DNA of 62,356 nt from Bacillus thermozeamaize (GTDB lineage Bacteria; Bacillota; Bacilli; ZCTH02-B2): NCBI GenBank assembly GCA_002159075.1, contig LZRT01000098.1:1-62356 (forward strand). Direction: 5' to 3'. Shown here one piece after another: positions 44,415 to 52,520 of the stretch. Every line of letters begins with the position of its first letter. The stretch's first letter is position 1. Below the pieces are notes generated by a model. It was not told where the DNA came from, searched no databases, and saw only the letters and a program-made list of their open reading frames with translations. The translations under genes were made by a program, and so were the position numbers.

Positions 44415-47365
44415 ATCCCCCACTCCATCGCAAGCTGCCGGCTGGCGCGTTGCAACTGGCGTGCCGTCTCAGCCGGGGATAGCGGCGTTGGTGCTTGAAT
44501 CGTAACGTGTTGGATGATTGTACCCGAGGCGGACGCCGCCTTGACGCCACTGGCAGACGACATGCCTCCGGCAGGCACAGTCCCCACCCGGACATCAGTT
44601 GCGGCCGCTGCTAACTCGGACGCTTGGCGCTTTACATCCGCAATTGTCCGCTGAATACCAAGTGCAAACCCTTTGCCGGCGTACTCCCCGAGCTGCATCA
44701 AGACGCGGGAAGGAGAGTGAATGCCCAAGAAATCCCGAAGTCCTCCCGATATCGTGTCAGCGATGCTCCTGATTGCGTCGCCAACCCTTCCAATCATGCT
44801 CTTAATTCCGTCGATAAGCCCTTGGATCATGTTTTTCCCAATATCCATCAACGTCGAAGGTAAGCCTTTCAACCAATCAATCGCGACCGTAATTCCTGTT
44901 ACGATTGCCTCTTTTACGCCATTAACTGTGGCCGTAACCGCATCCTTCATCCGATTGAACATATCAGTTCCAATGGTGTATAGCTTCCCGGGAAGCTCCC
45001 GGAACCAATTCAGCAGATTGTTCCAGGCACCTTTGATCCAGTTGGTTGTGGCCGTGACGATACTTGAAATAGCCGACTTAATCCCATTCCATGCCGATTC
45101 CGCTGCTGCCTTGATGCCTTCCCATGCCAAACTCAGAGCTTTCGCAATCAAATCAAGGGCCGCAGAAAATACCTGTTGGATGCCAGTCCAGATGTTTCTG
45201 AATGACTCTTTCAAGTTGTTCCAGATCGCCTGCGCGTCTTTGGACAAATTCTCAAAGTCGCCCGTCACCAAGTCAATGATTAGCAAGAGCGCTCCGGCGA
45301 ATATATTCTTAATCGCTTCCCAAACGCCGGAAAAGAACGTTTTGAATCCTTCCATGATCGGGCGAACAACATCAACGATTGCCGTAAATGCCGCTTGTGC
45401 TGCCAACGAAAGGCCATTCCATACTCCTGTAAGAAACGAAACGATGCCGTTCCACACATTCGTAAGGAATGTTGCAATTGCTTCAAACGAGGACGAAGCG
45501 GCGCTTGTAATTGATTCCCATGCGGATGAAAGAAGGGACTTAATGCTTTCCCATGCCGCCGAAGTGGCGGACGAAACGGTGTCCCACAAGCCGACGAAAA
45601 ATTCTTTGATCGATTCCCAATTCTTGATGACCAGGAAAGAGGCTGCGGACAGTGCCGCGATAGCGGCTATGATCAAACCAACAGGTCCTGTCAGTGCGGT
45701 AAAAGTTGCGCCAACCGCTGATATGACAGGGCCAAGCATCGCAAATCCTGCAGCAATCTGTGGCAAAAAGCCTATGAGCAACAGCAGCGGGCCTGCAATC
45801 AGTCCGACTGTTGCCGCCAATGCGCCAATCACAGCAATCGTCGATTGAACACCCGGCGGCAAACTGTTGAATCCATCGACAACTGTTTGAATGATGCCCG
45901 TCAGCGTGCGAAGCGCCGGAATAAGCGCCGAACCAATTGAAATCTGCGCCGTCTCCAACGACCCACTCAGTTCCTCCAGCGCACCTTTGAACGTGTCCAT
46001 CTTCTGCGCGGCCACGTCGGCGGCACTGATCTTACCCATCGCCTCGGCCATCGCGGTGACGCCTTCCGCCCCTTCTTTGTAGAGGATGTTGGCGGCACGG
46101 ATGGCGTCGGAACCAAACATGGTTTCCAGTGCAGCCAGACGCTGGGCGTCAGACAATCCGCTTAAAGACTCACGCAATACACCGGCAATCTCAGCCAAGC
46201 TTTTGAATTGTCCGTTTGCATCAATAAACTTGTTAGTACCATCCTCGGTGATAATACCAAGCTCGGCCATCGTTTCTGCAGCCTTCTTTGTTGACGGCTG
46301 CAGGTTCAAAAGCATGGTTTTCAACGATGTACCGGCGTCCGAGCCCTTTAGGCCGTTCTGAGCAAATAACGCCAACGCTGTGACCGTGTCCTTAAACGAG
46401 AGACCAACGCCAGATGCGACAGCCAATACCTGTGATAATCCATATTTGAGCTCGCTGACACTCGTCGCAGATGCGTTCGCGGCTCCGGCGAGAATGTCCG
46501 CCGCCTCTTGCACCGAGATTGCATCCGCACGGAACGCGTTTAAAGCTGTACTTGCAATCTCGGCCGCATCCGCCAGCTCCAATTCTCCAGCTGTCGCAAG
46601 AGAAAGCGCACCAGACAGACCGCCTTTCAGGATGTCCTCGACGCTTACACCGGCTTTAACCAGTTCCTCGATGCCACGGGCCGCTTCGGTCGCGCTGTAC
46701 TTAGTTTCAGCACCCATGGTCAGCGCAAGTTGCTTGAGCTCGTCGCGGAACTGTGCGACCTCGTCCGGCGCCATGACGGAATAGGCGTTTGCCATCGCCT
46801 GCTCGAAGTCGGCGGCACCTTTCACCGCAACGCCAAGACCGGCGGCGATCCCGACGCCGGCAGCCGTGACAGAAGCCCCGAGTTTTTGCGCCTGCTCATA
46901 GGCGTTGCCCATGGAACGCTTCGCTTCGTCGAACGCCTCCTGATAGTCCTTACCGAGCTTGCTGACCTTCTTACCCTGATCCTGCACTTCATTGGTGACT
47001 TCGGCCAGCCTGCCTTCGAGCGAACGCAGCTCCTGCTCGGTCTTCACGACCTCACGCTGAAATGCCCGGTATTGCCCCTCACTGATTTCGCCGCGGGCAA
47101 ACTGCTCGTTTACCTGTTCTTGCACCGATTTCAGCCGGTTCAGCTTTTCGCGAGTATTCTCCACCGCCTGCGAAAGCAACTGCTGCTTCTGTGCAACTAG
47201 TTCCGTGTTCGTCGGGTCCAATTTCAGGAGCTTATCGATCTGTTTTAGCTCTGACTGGATGTCTCGCGCCCGTTTGTTCACGTCCGACAGAGCGGCAGAA
47301 AGCCCGGTCGTCTCAGCGCCGATGACGACGTTTATGCCTTTGATTGTTTCCGCCATTTTGCTCAC
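44411..47365 (-). CDS. Phage tail tape measure protein
   Basis: 984 residues, one of the longest in the phage. N-terminal coiled coil (EQVNEQFARGEISEGQYRAF), the TP901-type core (DFEQAMANAYSVMAPDEVA, ALTMGAETKYSATEAARGIE), hydrophobic segments around 515-590, and repeated Trp-containing helices (AWESIKSLLSSAWESI, AWNGIKSAISSI). Determines tail length; the size implies a tail of roughly 150 nm by the usual rule. Confidence 0.95.
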   Translation of the reverse strand: MSKMAETIKGINVVIGAETTGLSAALSDVNKRARDIQSELKQIDKLLKLDPTNTELVAQKQQLLSQAVENTREKLNRLKSVQEQVNEQFARGEISEGQYRAFQREVVKTEQELRSLEGRLAEVTNEVQDQGKKVSKLGKDYQEAFDEAKRSMGNAYEQAQKLGASVTAAGVGIAAGLGVAVKGAADFEQAMANAYSVMAPDEVAQFRDELKQLALTMGAETKYSATEAARGIEELVKAGVSVEDILKGGLSGALSLATAGELELADAAEIASTALNAFRADAISVQEAADILAGAANASATSVSELKYGLSQVLAVASGVGLSFKDTVTALALFAQNGLKGSDAGTSLKTMLLNLQPSTKKAAETMAELGIITEDGTNKFIDANGQFKSLAEIAGVLRESLSGLSDAQRLAALETMFGSDAIRAANILYKEGAEGVTAMAEAMGKISAADVAAQKMDTFKGALEELSGSLETAQISIGSALIPALRTLTGIIQTVVDGFNSLPPGVQSTIAVIGALAATVGLIAGPLLLLIGFLPQIAAGFAMLGPVISAVGATFTALTGPVGLIIAAIAALSAASFLVIKNWESIKEFFVGLWDTVSSATSAAWESIKSLLSSAWESITSAASSSFEAIATFLTNVWNGIVSFLTGVWNGLSLAAQAAFTAIVDVVRPIMEGFKTFFSGVWEAIKNIFAGALLLIIDLVTGDFENLSKDAQAIWNNLKESFRNIWTGIQQVFSAALDLIAKALSLAWEGIKAAAESAWNGIKSAISSIVTATTNWIKGAWNNLLNWFRELPGKLYTIGTDMFNRMKDAVTATVNGVKEAIVTGITVAIDWLKGLPSTLMDIGKNMIQGLIDGIKSMIGRVGDAIRSIADTISGGLRDFLGIHSPSRVLMQLGEYAGKGFALGIQRTIADVKRQASELAAAATDVRVGTVPAGGMSSASGVKAASASGTIIQHVTIQAPTPLSPAETARQLQRASRQLAMEWGI

Positions 47366-47410
47366 CTGCCTTTTTCCCGAAGTAAAGAAAAAAGGCAGGC
47401 ACTAGGCTCG

Positions 47411-47548
47411 CTACTTCGTGCGGCTCTGGCTCTGTCCTTGGATTTTCACGGTCACTATTTTCCTGCAGCGCTGACACTTGATTTCGAGGTCAGCAACACG
47501 GGCAAAGAACAATGTCTGCCCGCAGTTCGGGCATTTAACTTTCTCCAT
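47411..47548 (-). CDS. Com-like zinc-finger protein
   Basis: 45 residues: MEKVKCPNCGQTLFFARVAD then LEIKCQRCRKIVTVKI. Two CxxC pairs with this spacing are the pattern of the Mu Com family (translational activator binding mRNA). It lies just upstream of the tape-measure gene. Family assignment by motif only. Confidence 0.7.
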   Translation of the reverse strand: MEKVKCPNCGQTLFFARVADLEIKCQRCRKIVTVKIQGQSQSRTK

Positions 47549-47553
47549 CACGA

Positions 47554-47862
47554 TCAACCCGCTTCGACTTCTTTTCGCAAATCATCCATTGCTGCAGCGA
47601 GTTTCCTTTTCGTTTTCCTGATTCGCTTATCAAGAGAATCTGCTTGCTTCGCTGATATGCCCCTGCGCAGTTTGCGCTGCAGGGCGGCAAGCTCTTCTTG
47701 AAGCTGCTTTGTGACAGAATTCTGATAGTATGCCGTATAAACTTTTCCGCAGTGCGGGCACGAAAAGCCAACCCGCTCAACGTCGTCCTTGACGATTTCC
47801 GTGCCGTAACTGATCAATATAAATTCCTGGCCACAACCCTCGTTACAGACCAAGTTTATCAA
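47554..47862 (-). CDS. Zinc-ribbon and coiled-coil phage protein
   Basis: 102 residues from TTG 47862. CNEGCGQEFI and SCPHCGKVYTAYY form a likely zinc ribbon; residues 52-100 are a basic coiled coil (QLQEELAALQRKLRRG, KRIRKTKRKLAAAMDDLRKE). No known function; between tail chaperone and tape measure. Confidence 0.68.
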   Translation of the reverse strand: MINLVCNEGCGQEFILISYGTEIVKDDVERVGFSCPHCGKVYTAYYQNSVTKQLQEELAALQRKLRRGISAKQADSLDKRIRKTKRKLAAAMDDLRKEVEAG

Positions 47863-47886
47863 TCTGATCCACCCCTCGCAAAAATG

Positions 47887-47895
47887 TGATACAAT
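47887..47895 (+). promoter_or_regulatory. Extended -10 promoter of the moron gene
   Basis: TGATACAAT on the plus strand, 29 nt before the plus-strand gene; no good -35. Confidence 0.55.
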
Positions 47896-47923
47896 TTTCT
47901 AAAAAACCGTGGAGGCGGTATTT

Positions 47924-48187
47924 ATGTCTTCTTCTTGGGAACCATGTCCCCGATGCGAATCTAAAAGGGTTGATGTAATTGGCAAAGCAGTCTGGTTTTT
48001 GGCCCCGTTTGCAGGTGGCGGTTGCTTGATCTGGCTTGGCTTCTTGTTTCCTCCCTTTTGGATTGTTGCAATATTGCTTATCCTTTTATCACCTTTAGGT
48101 TTTTTCATGCCAAAGGTTCTCCGCTGCAAAGATTGCAACTACAGTTGGAAAGCGCAAAAAAAGCAAGCAGATACCCCTGCCAATTGA
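47924..48187 (+). CDS. Moron: small membrane protein with two CxxC pairs
   Basis: 87 residues from ATG 47924 (GGAGG 8 nt upstream). CPRCES near the N-terminus, two adjacent transmembrane segments (VWFLAPFAGGGCLIWLGFLF and FWIVAILLILLSPLGFFMP), then VLRCKDCNYSWKAQKK. The outer cysteines would form one zinc ribbon on the cytoplasmic side. It is opposite to all late genes, with its own promoter and terminator: a moron expressed in the lysogen. Effect unknown. Confidence 0.77.
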   Translation: MSSSWEPCPRCESKRVDVIGKAVWFLAPFAGGGCLIWLGFLFPPFWIVAILLILLSPLGFFMPKVLRCKDCNYSWKAQKKQADTPAN

Positions 48188-48200
48188 GGCAGGGGTTTTT
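48173..48200 (+). terminator. Terminator of the moron
   Basis: Perfect 9-bp stem ACCCCTGCC/GGCAGGGGT with a 6-nt loop that contains the stop codon, followed by TTTT. Confidence 0.88.
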
Positions 48201-48398
48201 ATCTGCCATAAAACGCATCAATATCTGCCTGCGTTGCCATGCGTGGCCGGTCTTCCTTTGCGCCCATATAGGAGCGCGCCAAATCAAAAAGGTCCATCAC
48301 CCGCAGCTCGTTCATCTCGGCGAATGAAAGACCGATGCGCTTCCCGACCGCCAGCACGTCGATTTCCGTTCGTCGGTTCGGGTCAACGAACTCCCCCC
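48199..48398 (-). CDS. Tail assembly chaperone, frameshifted C-terminal part (T-like)
   Basis: The frame one base ahead of the G-like gene continues EFVDPNRRTEIDVLAV, then MDLFDLARSYMGAKEDR, PRMATQADIDAFYGR and stop at 48199. No start codon with a ribosome site precedes it, so it must be reached by frameshifting near the end of the upstream gene at GGGGGGA (48392-48398). The content matches the downstream part of siphophage tail chaperones. Confidence 0.75.
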
Positions 48399-48781
48399 TT
48401 GATTCCGGCCGCCCGGGAACGAAAAAATCCGTTCGCGGCCTCTTCGAACACGGCGGTCAGCGTGTCGCCGCTAAAGAGGTCAAACGACTCAAGTGAGGCG
48501 ACCCACTCCTGAAAGGACGGGAACTGGCGCCCGAATGCGTCCGCTTTCGCCATCGCCCAGATGAGCTGGAGGATTCCAACAGAGTCTATGGCGGCGAGGT
48601 TGATCCGCGAAAGATCAATTTGTCCGCCGCCGGCCGCGATCGCCTCCACGCCGACCAGCGACTGCGCCATCTTGAGCAGGTCGCCGAATAGATCGGACCC
48701 GAATTCCTGTCGATAATACAAAAGAGCCAGGGGTGTCGCCCTGACTCTCACTGTTTGGTCTCCAATTTTCAGTTCTCTCAT
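48383..48781 (-). CDS. Tail assembly chaperone (G-like)
   Basis: 132 residues. MRELKIGDQTVRVRATPLAL, YYRQEFGSDLFGDLLKMAQS and AVFEEAANGF follow the pattern of Gram-positive tail assembly chaperones. Its position between the major tail protein and tape measure is diagnostic. It ends two codons after GGGGGGA; a shift of +1 (or -2) there continues into the T-like frame. In siphophages the G and GT forms in fixed ratio assist tape-measure folding. Confidence 0.85.
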   Translation of the reverse strand: MRELKIGDQTVRVRATPLALLYYRQEFGSDLFGDLLKMAQSLVGVEAIAAGGGQIDLSRINLAAIDSVGILQLIWAMAKADAFGRQFPSFQEWVASLESFDLFSGDTLTAVFEEAANGFFRSRAAGIKGGVR

Positions 48782-49374
48782 GAACCGCTACCCCCTCCGA
48801 ACGTCGGCACGTACACAGCGTTGAAAAAGCTGTTGAATACCGTCTGGTTCGTGTCGCTCAATTCCAAATCCCCTTTGACTATCATCTTCCCGCCGATCTC
48901 AATCGGGCTGATCGTCAGCGACAACACGTCCGTTGCCGGCGTGATGTTTTCGCCCTTAGTGGTACGCTCCTTCGCCGGACGGCTGGCCGTGCAATAGTAG
49001 TACACGAACCGGCGATTGCGCTTGTCGCCGAGCACCTGCCCGAGCAGGGCGAACGGTTTCGGGATCGCGTCAGACACTTCGACGATCATGCCGTTTTGGT
49101 CGATCTCCCATCCGAGCATTTCGGCCAGAATGGCGTCCGGCACGTTGGCCAGCTCAAGCTCACCGGTGTAACCATTGTTCGCGGTCACCGTGAAATAGGC
49201 GGTGTTGTCCGCGTAAAACGTGCTCGATTCCCCCACGGCCGACGGCGTCCACCGGACAGCTCCGGGGATCGGAATCGGCGCTTTCCACGCCGGCTGCTGC
49301 GCGGCTTCTTCGTCAAAAAAGGCGATGTGGACTTTTTCAAGACCGAATGTGACTTTGTTTTGAGACACCCTCAT
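48778..49374 (-). CDS. Major tail protein
   Basis: 198 residues, beta-rich. The blocks KVTFGLEKVHIAFFDEE, VTANNGYTGELELANVPDAI, FALLGQVLGDKRNRRFVYYY and TKGENITPATDVLSLTISPI are those of the phi13-type major tail tube subunits. It is followed by the chaperone, overlapping by 4 nt. Confidence 0.9.
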   Translation of the reverse strand: MRVSQNKVTFGLEKVHIAFFDEEAAQQPAWKAPIPIPGAVRWTPSAVGESSTFYADNTAYFTVTANNGYTGELELANVPDAILAEMLGWEIDQNGMIVEVSDAIPKPFALLGQVLGDKRNRRFVYYYCTASRPAKERTTKGENITPATDVLSLTISPIEIGGKMIVKGDLELSDTNQTVFNSFFNAVYVPTFGGGSGS

Positions 49375-49694
49375 CAGCCTCCTATGAGCTGGATTTCATA
49401 AATCACTTGATAAAGTTTTTCTTCCTCAATCCACGCCTCGACCTTTGAATACGGCAAGCCTAACTCCTTCAATTTGTTTTGGACCGCCGCCTCGGCTGCA
49501 AGGTCTTTCTTATTCGTGTAAAGCTCAATCTGAAAGTTCGACACCTCGACGTAGTTAATGTTGTCGGCTATGAGGTCACTGGAATAGGCGAACTGATAAG
49601 TGATGAACGGCGGGCTGACGGCCGAACTGAATGAGCCATATGCCACCGGCATACCGAGGCTTTTGAGCGCCTGGAACAGCTCTGCTTGCGTCAT
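49374..49694 (-). CDS. Tail terminator-like protein
   Basis: 106 residues from ATG 49694 (GGGGG 6 nt upstream). MTQAELFQALKSLGMPVAYG, PFITYQFAYSSDLIADN, FQIELYTNKKDLAAEAAVQN: alternating strands and helices as in tail completion or terminator proteins at this position just before the major tail protein. Confidence 0.77.
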   Translation of the reverse strand: MTQAELFQALKSLGMPVAYGSFSSAVSPPFITYQFAYSSDLIADNINYVEVSNFQIELYTNKKDLAAEAAVQNKLKELGLPYSKVEAWIEEEKLYQVIYEIQLIGG

Positions 49695-49696
49695 GG

Positions 49697-50077
49697 TCAT
49701 CCCCCGTTCCGGATGATGCGCTTGATTTCGTCCGGCAATTTGGAGGCGTGTTTGTCGTATGCCGGCCGCAAATGTGGCCGAGCCGCCACCCGGCCGCCGC
49801 CGCGCTTCGCGTGTCCGAACTCGAGCAGGTGGACCAACATGTAGTGGCGCCTGTTCCATACAATTCTCCTGGTTCGTCCAGGCGCATCCCTACTTGTCTT
49901 TACGAATCCCCTGCGGTACTTCCCGGTTCGTTTCGGGGCGGTTCGCTTCACTTCCTGCAGCACTTCTTCGGCCACCTCGTCCACCTTGCTCTCGATTGCT
50001 TCTGTCACGTCCTCGGTATATTCCTGAACCGCTTTGGTGATCTCAGCGGCCAGCCTATCGATTGAAACGTTAGTCAT
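49697..50077 (-). CDS. HK97 gp10-like protein
   Basis: 126 residues from ATG 50077 (AAGGTGG upstream). Amphipathic N-terminal helix, EEVLQEVKRTAPKRTGKYRRGF and HLLEFGHAKRGGGRVAARPH are the hallmarks of the gp10 family of head-tail joining/tail completion proteins. Confidence 0.87.
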   Translation of the reverse strand: MTNVSIDRLAAEITKAVQEYTEDVTEAIESKVDEVAEEVLQEVKRTAPKRTGKYRRGFVKTSRDAPGRTRRIVWNRRHYMLVHLLEFGHAKRGGGRVAARPHLRPAYDKHASKLPDEIKRIIRNGG

Positions 50078-50378
50078 CAGCGACCACCTTCTCGCACGTG
50101 ATCCTGGTCTTTTCGCCCCGCGTTTCGGCGCGGATGATGCGATATACAACACTGTCATGCCTTAGTCGGTCCTCTCCCTGGTACTCGAACGAGTAGACCT
50201 CGAACCGCTTTGCCGGCCGCAACCCGGTAGCTGCGGCGTTATAAAACTCTTCGCTCGTCACGGCTAACTCATTCGCAAACACCATCCGCTCCGTGATGGT
50301 TTCGATTTGATTGCCGATTTCATCCTCTTCCACGGTGACGGATAGCAGGTAAATCACTTGATCATGTCGCACCGTCAC
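50070..50378 (-). CDS. Head closure / head-tail joining protein
   Basis: 102 residues, beta-barrel pattern (QVIYLLSVTVEEDEIGN, ERMVFANELAVTSEEFY, GLRPAKRFEVYSFEYQG, VVYRIIRAETRGEKT) typical of SPP1 gp16-like stoppers. Overlaps both neighbours. Confidence 0.83.
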   Translation of the reverse strand: MTVRHDQVIYLLSVTVEEDEIGNQIETITERMVFANELAVTSEEFYNAAATGLRPAKRFEVYSFEYQGEDRLRHDSVVYRIIRAETRGEKTRITCEKVVADD

Positions 50379-50667
50379 TCACCGCCGGCGCCTGCGTGTA
50401 CTCCTGTGACAGCGTCAGATGTGCTTTGAGCAGGTCATACGACTTCGCAAATCTCTCGGCCTCCGGGTTGTCATAGCCAAAATGGGCCTTGACGTAGGTA
50501 ATGACAGCACGCTTGATGAGTGGGTCCATTTCGTCTTCCACCTTCTCAGCCGCCACCCCGGAAAGTTTCAGATCCGCCTTGGCTGCAGCAATCAGGTCCG
50601 ATATTTCAGAATTAAAGGCGCTGCTGGAGATACGCAGCGCCAGCTTCACGTCATCCAACAACGCCAT
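50362..50667 (-). CDS. Head-tail connector (gp6-like)
   Basis: 101 residues, helical: MALLDDVKLALRISSSAFNS, EISDLIAAAKADLKLSGV, LIKRAVITYVKAHFGYDN. Standard pattern of the DNA-packaging/connector protein following HK97-type capsids. Confidence 0.86.
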   Translation of the reverse strand: MALLDDVKLALRISSSAFNSEISDLIAAAKADLKLSGVAAEKVEDEMDPLIKRAVITYVKAHFGYDNPEAERFAKSYDLLKAHLTLSQEYTQAPAVSDGAT

Positions 50668-50680
50668 TCATGCCACCGCC

Positions 50681-51904
50681 TTAGCCGGCCGCTTGGCTGA
50701 TCTTCACAAACGCCTCGGCGAGCGCCGGCTTTCCATCGGCCACGGCCAGGCCTCGGTACACGACCTTACCGCTGCGGAATCCTGCATCCCGGCTTGTTTC
50801 GATTGTCGGTGCCTGAGCAAAGTTCCAGTAGTAGTAACTGAAATCGCCGAGCAGGATTGTGTTGTCCGGCATGTAGTCATCGACAATGACCGGATAGCCG
50901 AGGATCGAGTTCCGGGCCGCGTCCTGCGGGTTGTAGGTGAAAATCGGTTGTTTGTCGTCAGTCTTGATTTTGCGGACGCCTCCGAAGAGCATTTTGCGGT
51001 TCATCACGAACACGGCGTTCGGATGATACATTGTCGGCAACAGCGCCAGGCCATCCACCAGGTCATCATAGGTGATAGCCGACCCGGCTGCCCATTCGTG
51101 GGAATTGTTCGCATCCCACGTGATGCCGGTCAGGATACCTGTCGGCTGCCCGGAACCGGTACCGTTCAAGATCGCGTTTTCAACCGCAATCGCCATTTGT
51201 CGGCCGATTTCGGATGCAATATAGGCCTCGAACGCATCGATTGTCATAGCTTGTGCGGCGGCCGAGATTTCGACCAGTTTGATCAGCTCGTACCCGGCCA
51301 AATTCACGCTAACGACCGTGTCGTCTGCCGGCGTGCCATCCGTACCCTCAGCCTTCCACGCCGCGGCATTCTTCGCATTCGCAACAACCAGGGACAGGTT
51401 CCCGGGCACATACGATACTGTGATGCGCGGAAAGAGAGCTGACGTCTGACGCAATTTATCGATGATCTTGTTAAGCGTCGTGGTCGGTACAGCAGCACCA
51501 GCACTGTTTGCAGCCGTAGTCAGCACACGTTGCTCAACCTCTGTCAGATCGCGGCCCAGCAGTCGCTTCAGGTAGGCGGAACGATATTCCGGCGTCGCCA
51601 GAATAGCGTCACGCTCCATGCCTTCGAAGTTGCGCTGTTCACCTTGTGGTTTGGTAATCGGGTTAGCATCGACCGCTCCACTTTGGATGCTAGCTGCAAT
51701 CTGCTGTCGGCGTTCAATGTCCTGTTTTTCTTTGTCCAAATCGCGAAGCTCCTGCTCAAGCTTGTCCAAGTCAACTTCAGCATCTTCTTTCTCCAAGAGC
51801 GCCCGGATTTCCAGTTTGCGGGCCTCAATCTCTTGCAATCGTTTTTCAAAGCTGATTCCAAACATTTGCAGATTCATTTTGAGACGGAATTGGTGTTTGT
51901 TCAT
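50681..51904 (-). CDS. HK97-type major capsid protein
   Basis: 407 residues. N-terminal coiled-coil delta domain (about 20-75, EIRALLEKEDAEVDLDKLEQ), expected to be removed by the protease encoded upstream. Then the HK97 fold (GGVRKIKTDD, NSILGYPVIVDDYMP, DFSYYYWNF). Forms the icosahedral shell. Confidence 0.95.
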   Translation of the reverse strand: MNKHQFRLKMNLQMFGISFEKRLQEIEARKLEIRALLEKEDAEVDLDKLEQELRDLDKEKQDIERRQQIAASIQSGAVDANPITKPQGEQRNFEGMERDAILATPEYRSAYLKRLLGRDLTEVEQRVLTTAANSAGAAVPTTTLNKIIDKLRQTSALFPRITVSYVPGNLSLVVANAKNAAAWKAEGTDGTPADDTVVSVNLAGYELIKLVEISAAAQAMTIDAFEAYIASEIGRQMAIAVENAILNGTGSGQPTGILTGITWDANNSHEWAAGSAITYDDLVDGLALLPTMYHPNAVFVMNRKMLFGGVRKIKTDDKQPIFTYNPQDAARNSILGYPVIVDDYMPDNTILLGDFSYYYWNFAQAPTIETSRDAGFRSGKVVYRGLAVADGKPALAEAFVKISQAAG

Positions 51905-51917
51905 TCGGGTCTACCTC

Positions 51918-52520
51918 CTAAAAATAAGTCATTAACAGTAGTTTTTTGCGCCGCGCTTCCCTCTCCAGGGCCTGCTCCTTTTCCCTCTCCAGGGCAAAAA
52001 AACTGCGGGCTGAGATAGACGTTGTATCGTAAGCCGGGGTATCCACCGCGGCAACGTCCCAGATTTTCTTGATGCGTTTGATAGTACGGGTGCGGGTTTT
52101 CCTGTCGTATTCATCACCGTCGTTGTCATAATCGACAGTGAATGCGAACGACATCTTGTCAATGTCACCACGCTTGATCAGCGTGTACAAATCGCGGCCG
52201 GCCGTGGTGTCGGCCAGTTTCGCGCGAATAAAAAGACCCTTCTCATCTTTGATGAGCTCAAGGGTCTTGTTTCTGGTGCGCGCCATGACCATCACGTGGT
52301 CGGAATGATTGTACTTAAGCGGCACATCCCGCATATCCGCCCCGTCCAGGGCAGTCGGAGCAATGATTTCACGGTATTCCGTGCCGAAAATGTCAAAGAC
52401 AGCAGGCTCGTTAAAGCGAATTGCGTATCCTTCGACGATCATCTCATCATTCGGTGGATCCGGTACCGCCCTTATCTCCATCAGGCGGTGTTCCTTCTTG
52501 GCTCTCTCCATCAGCTCCAC
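51918..52520 (-). CDS. HK97-family prohead protease
   Basis: 200 residues. FDIFGTEYREIIAPTAL, LKYNHSDHVMVMART with the catalytic His, and GDIDKMSFAFTVDYD with the catalytic Ser. Acts on capsid delta domains during maturation. A short ATG three codons later is possible. The 5' end overlaps the portal gene's 3' end by 74 nt. Confidence 0.92.
   Translation of the reverse strand: MELMERAKKEHRLMEIRAVPDPPNDEMIVEGYAIRFNEPAVFDIFGTEYREIIAPTALDGADMRDVPLKYNHSDHVMVMARTRNKTLELIKDEKGLFIRAKLADTTAGRDLYTLIKRGDIDKMSFAFTVDYDNDGDEYDRKTRTRTIKRIKKIWDVAAVDTPAYDTTSISARSFFALEREKEQALEREARRKKLLLMTYF

Noticed and set aside
48199-48398. -1 frameshift for the tail chaperone
   Set aside because: GGGGGGA would suit a -1 slip, but the -1 frame does not lead into the T-like sequence; codon phase shows +1 (or -2).
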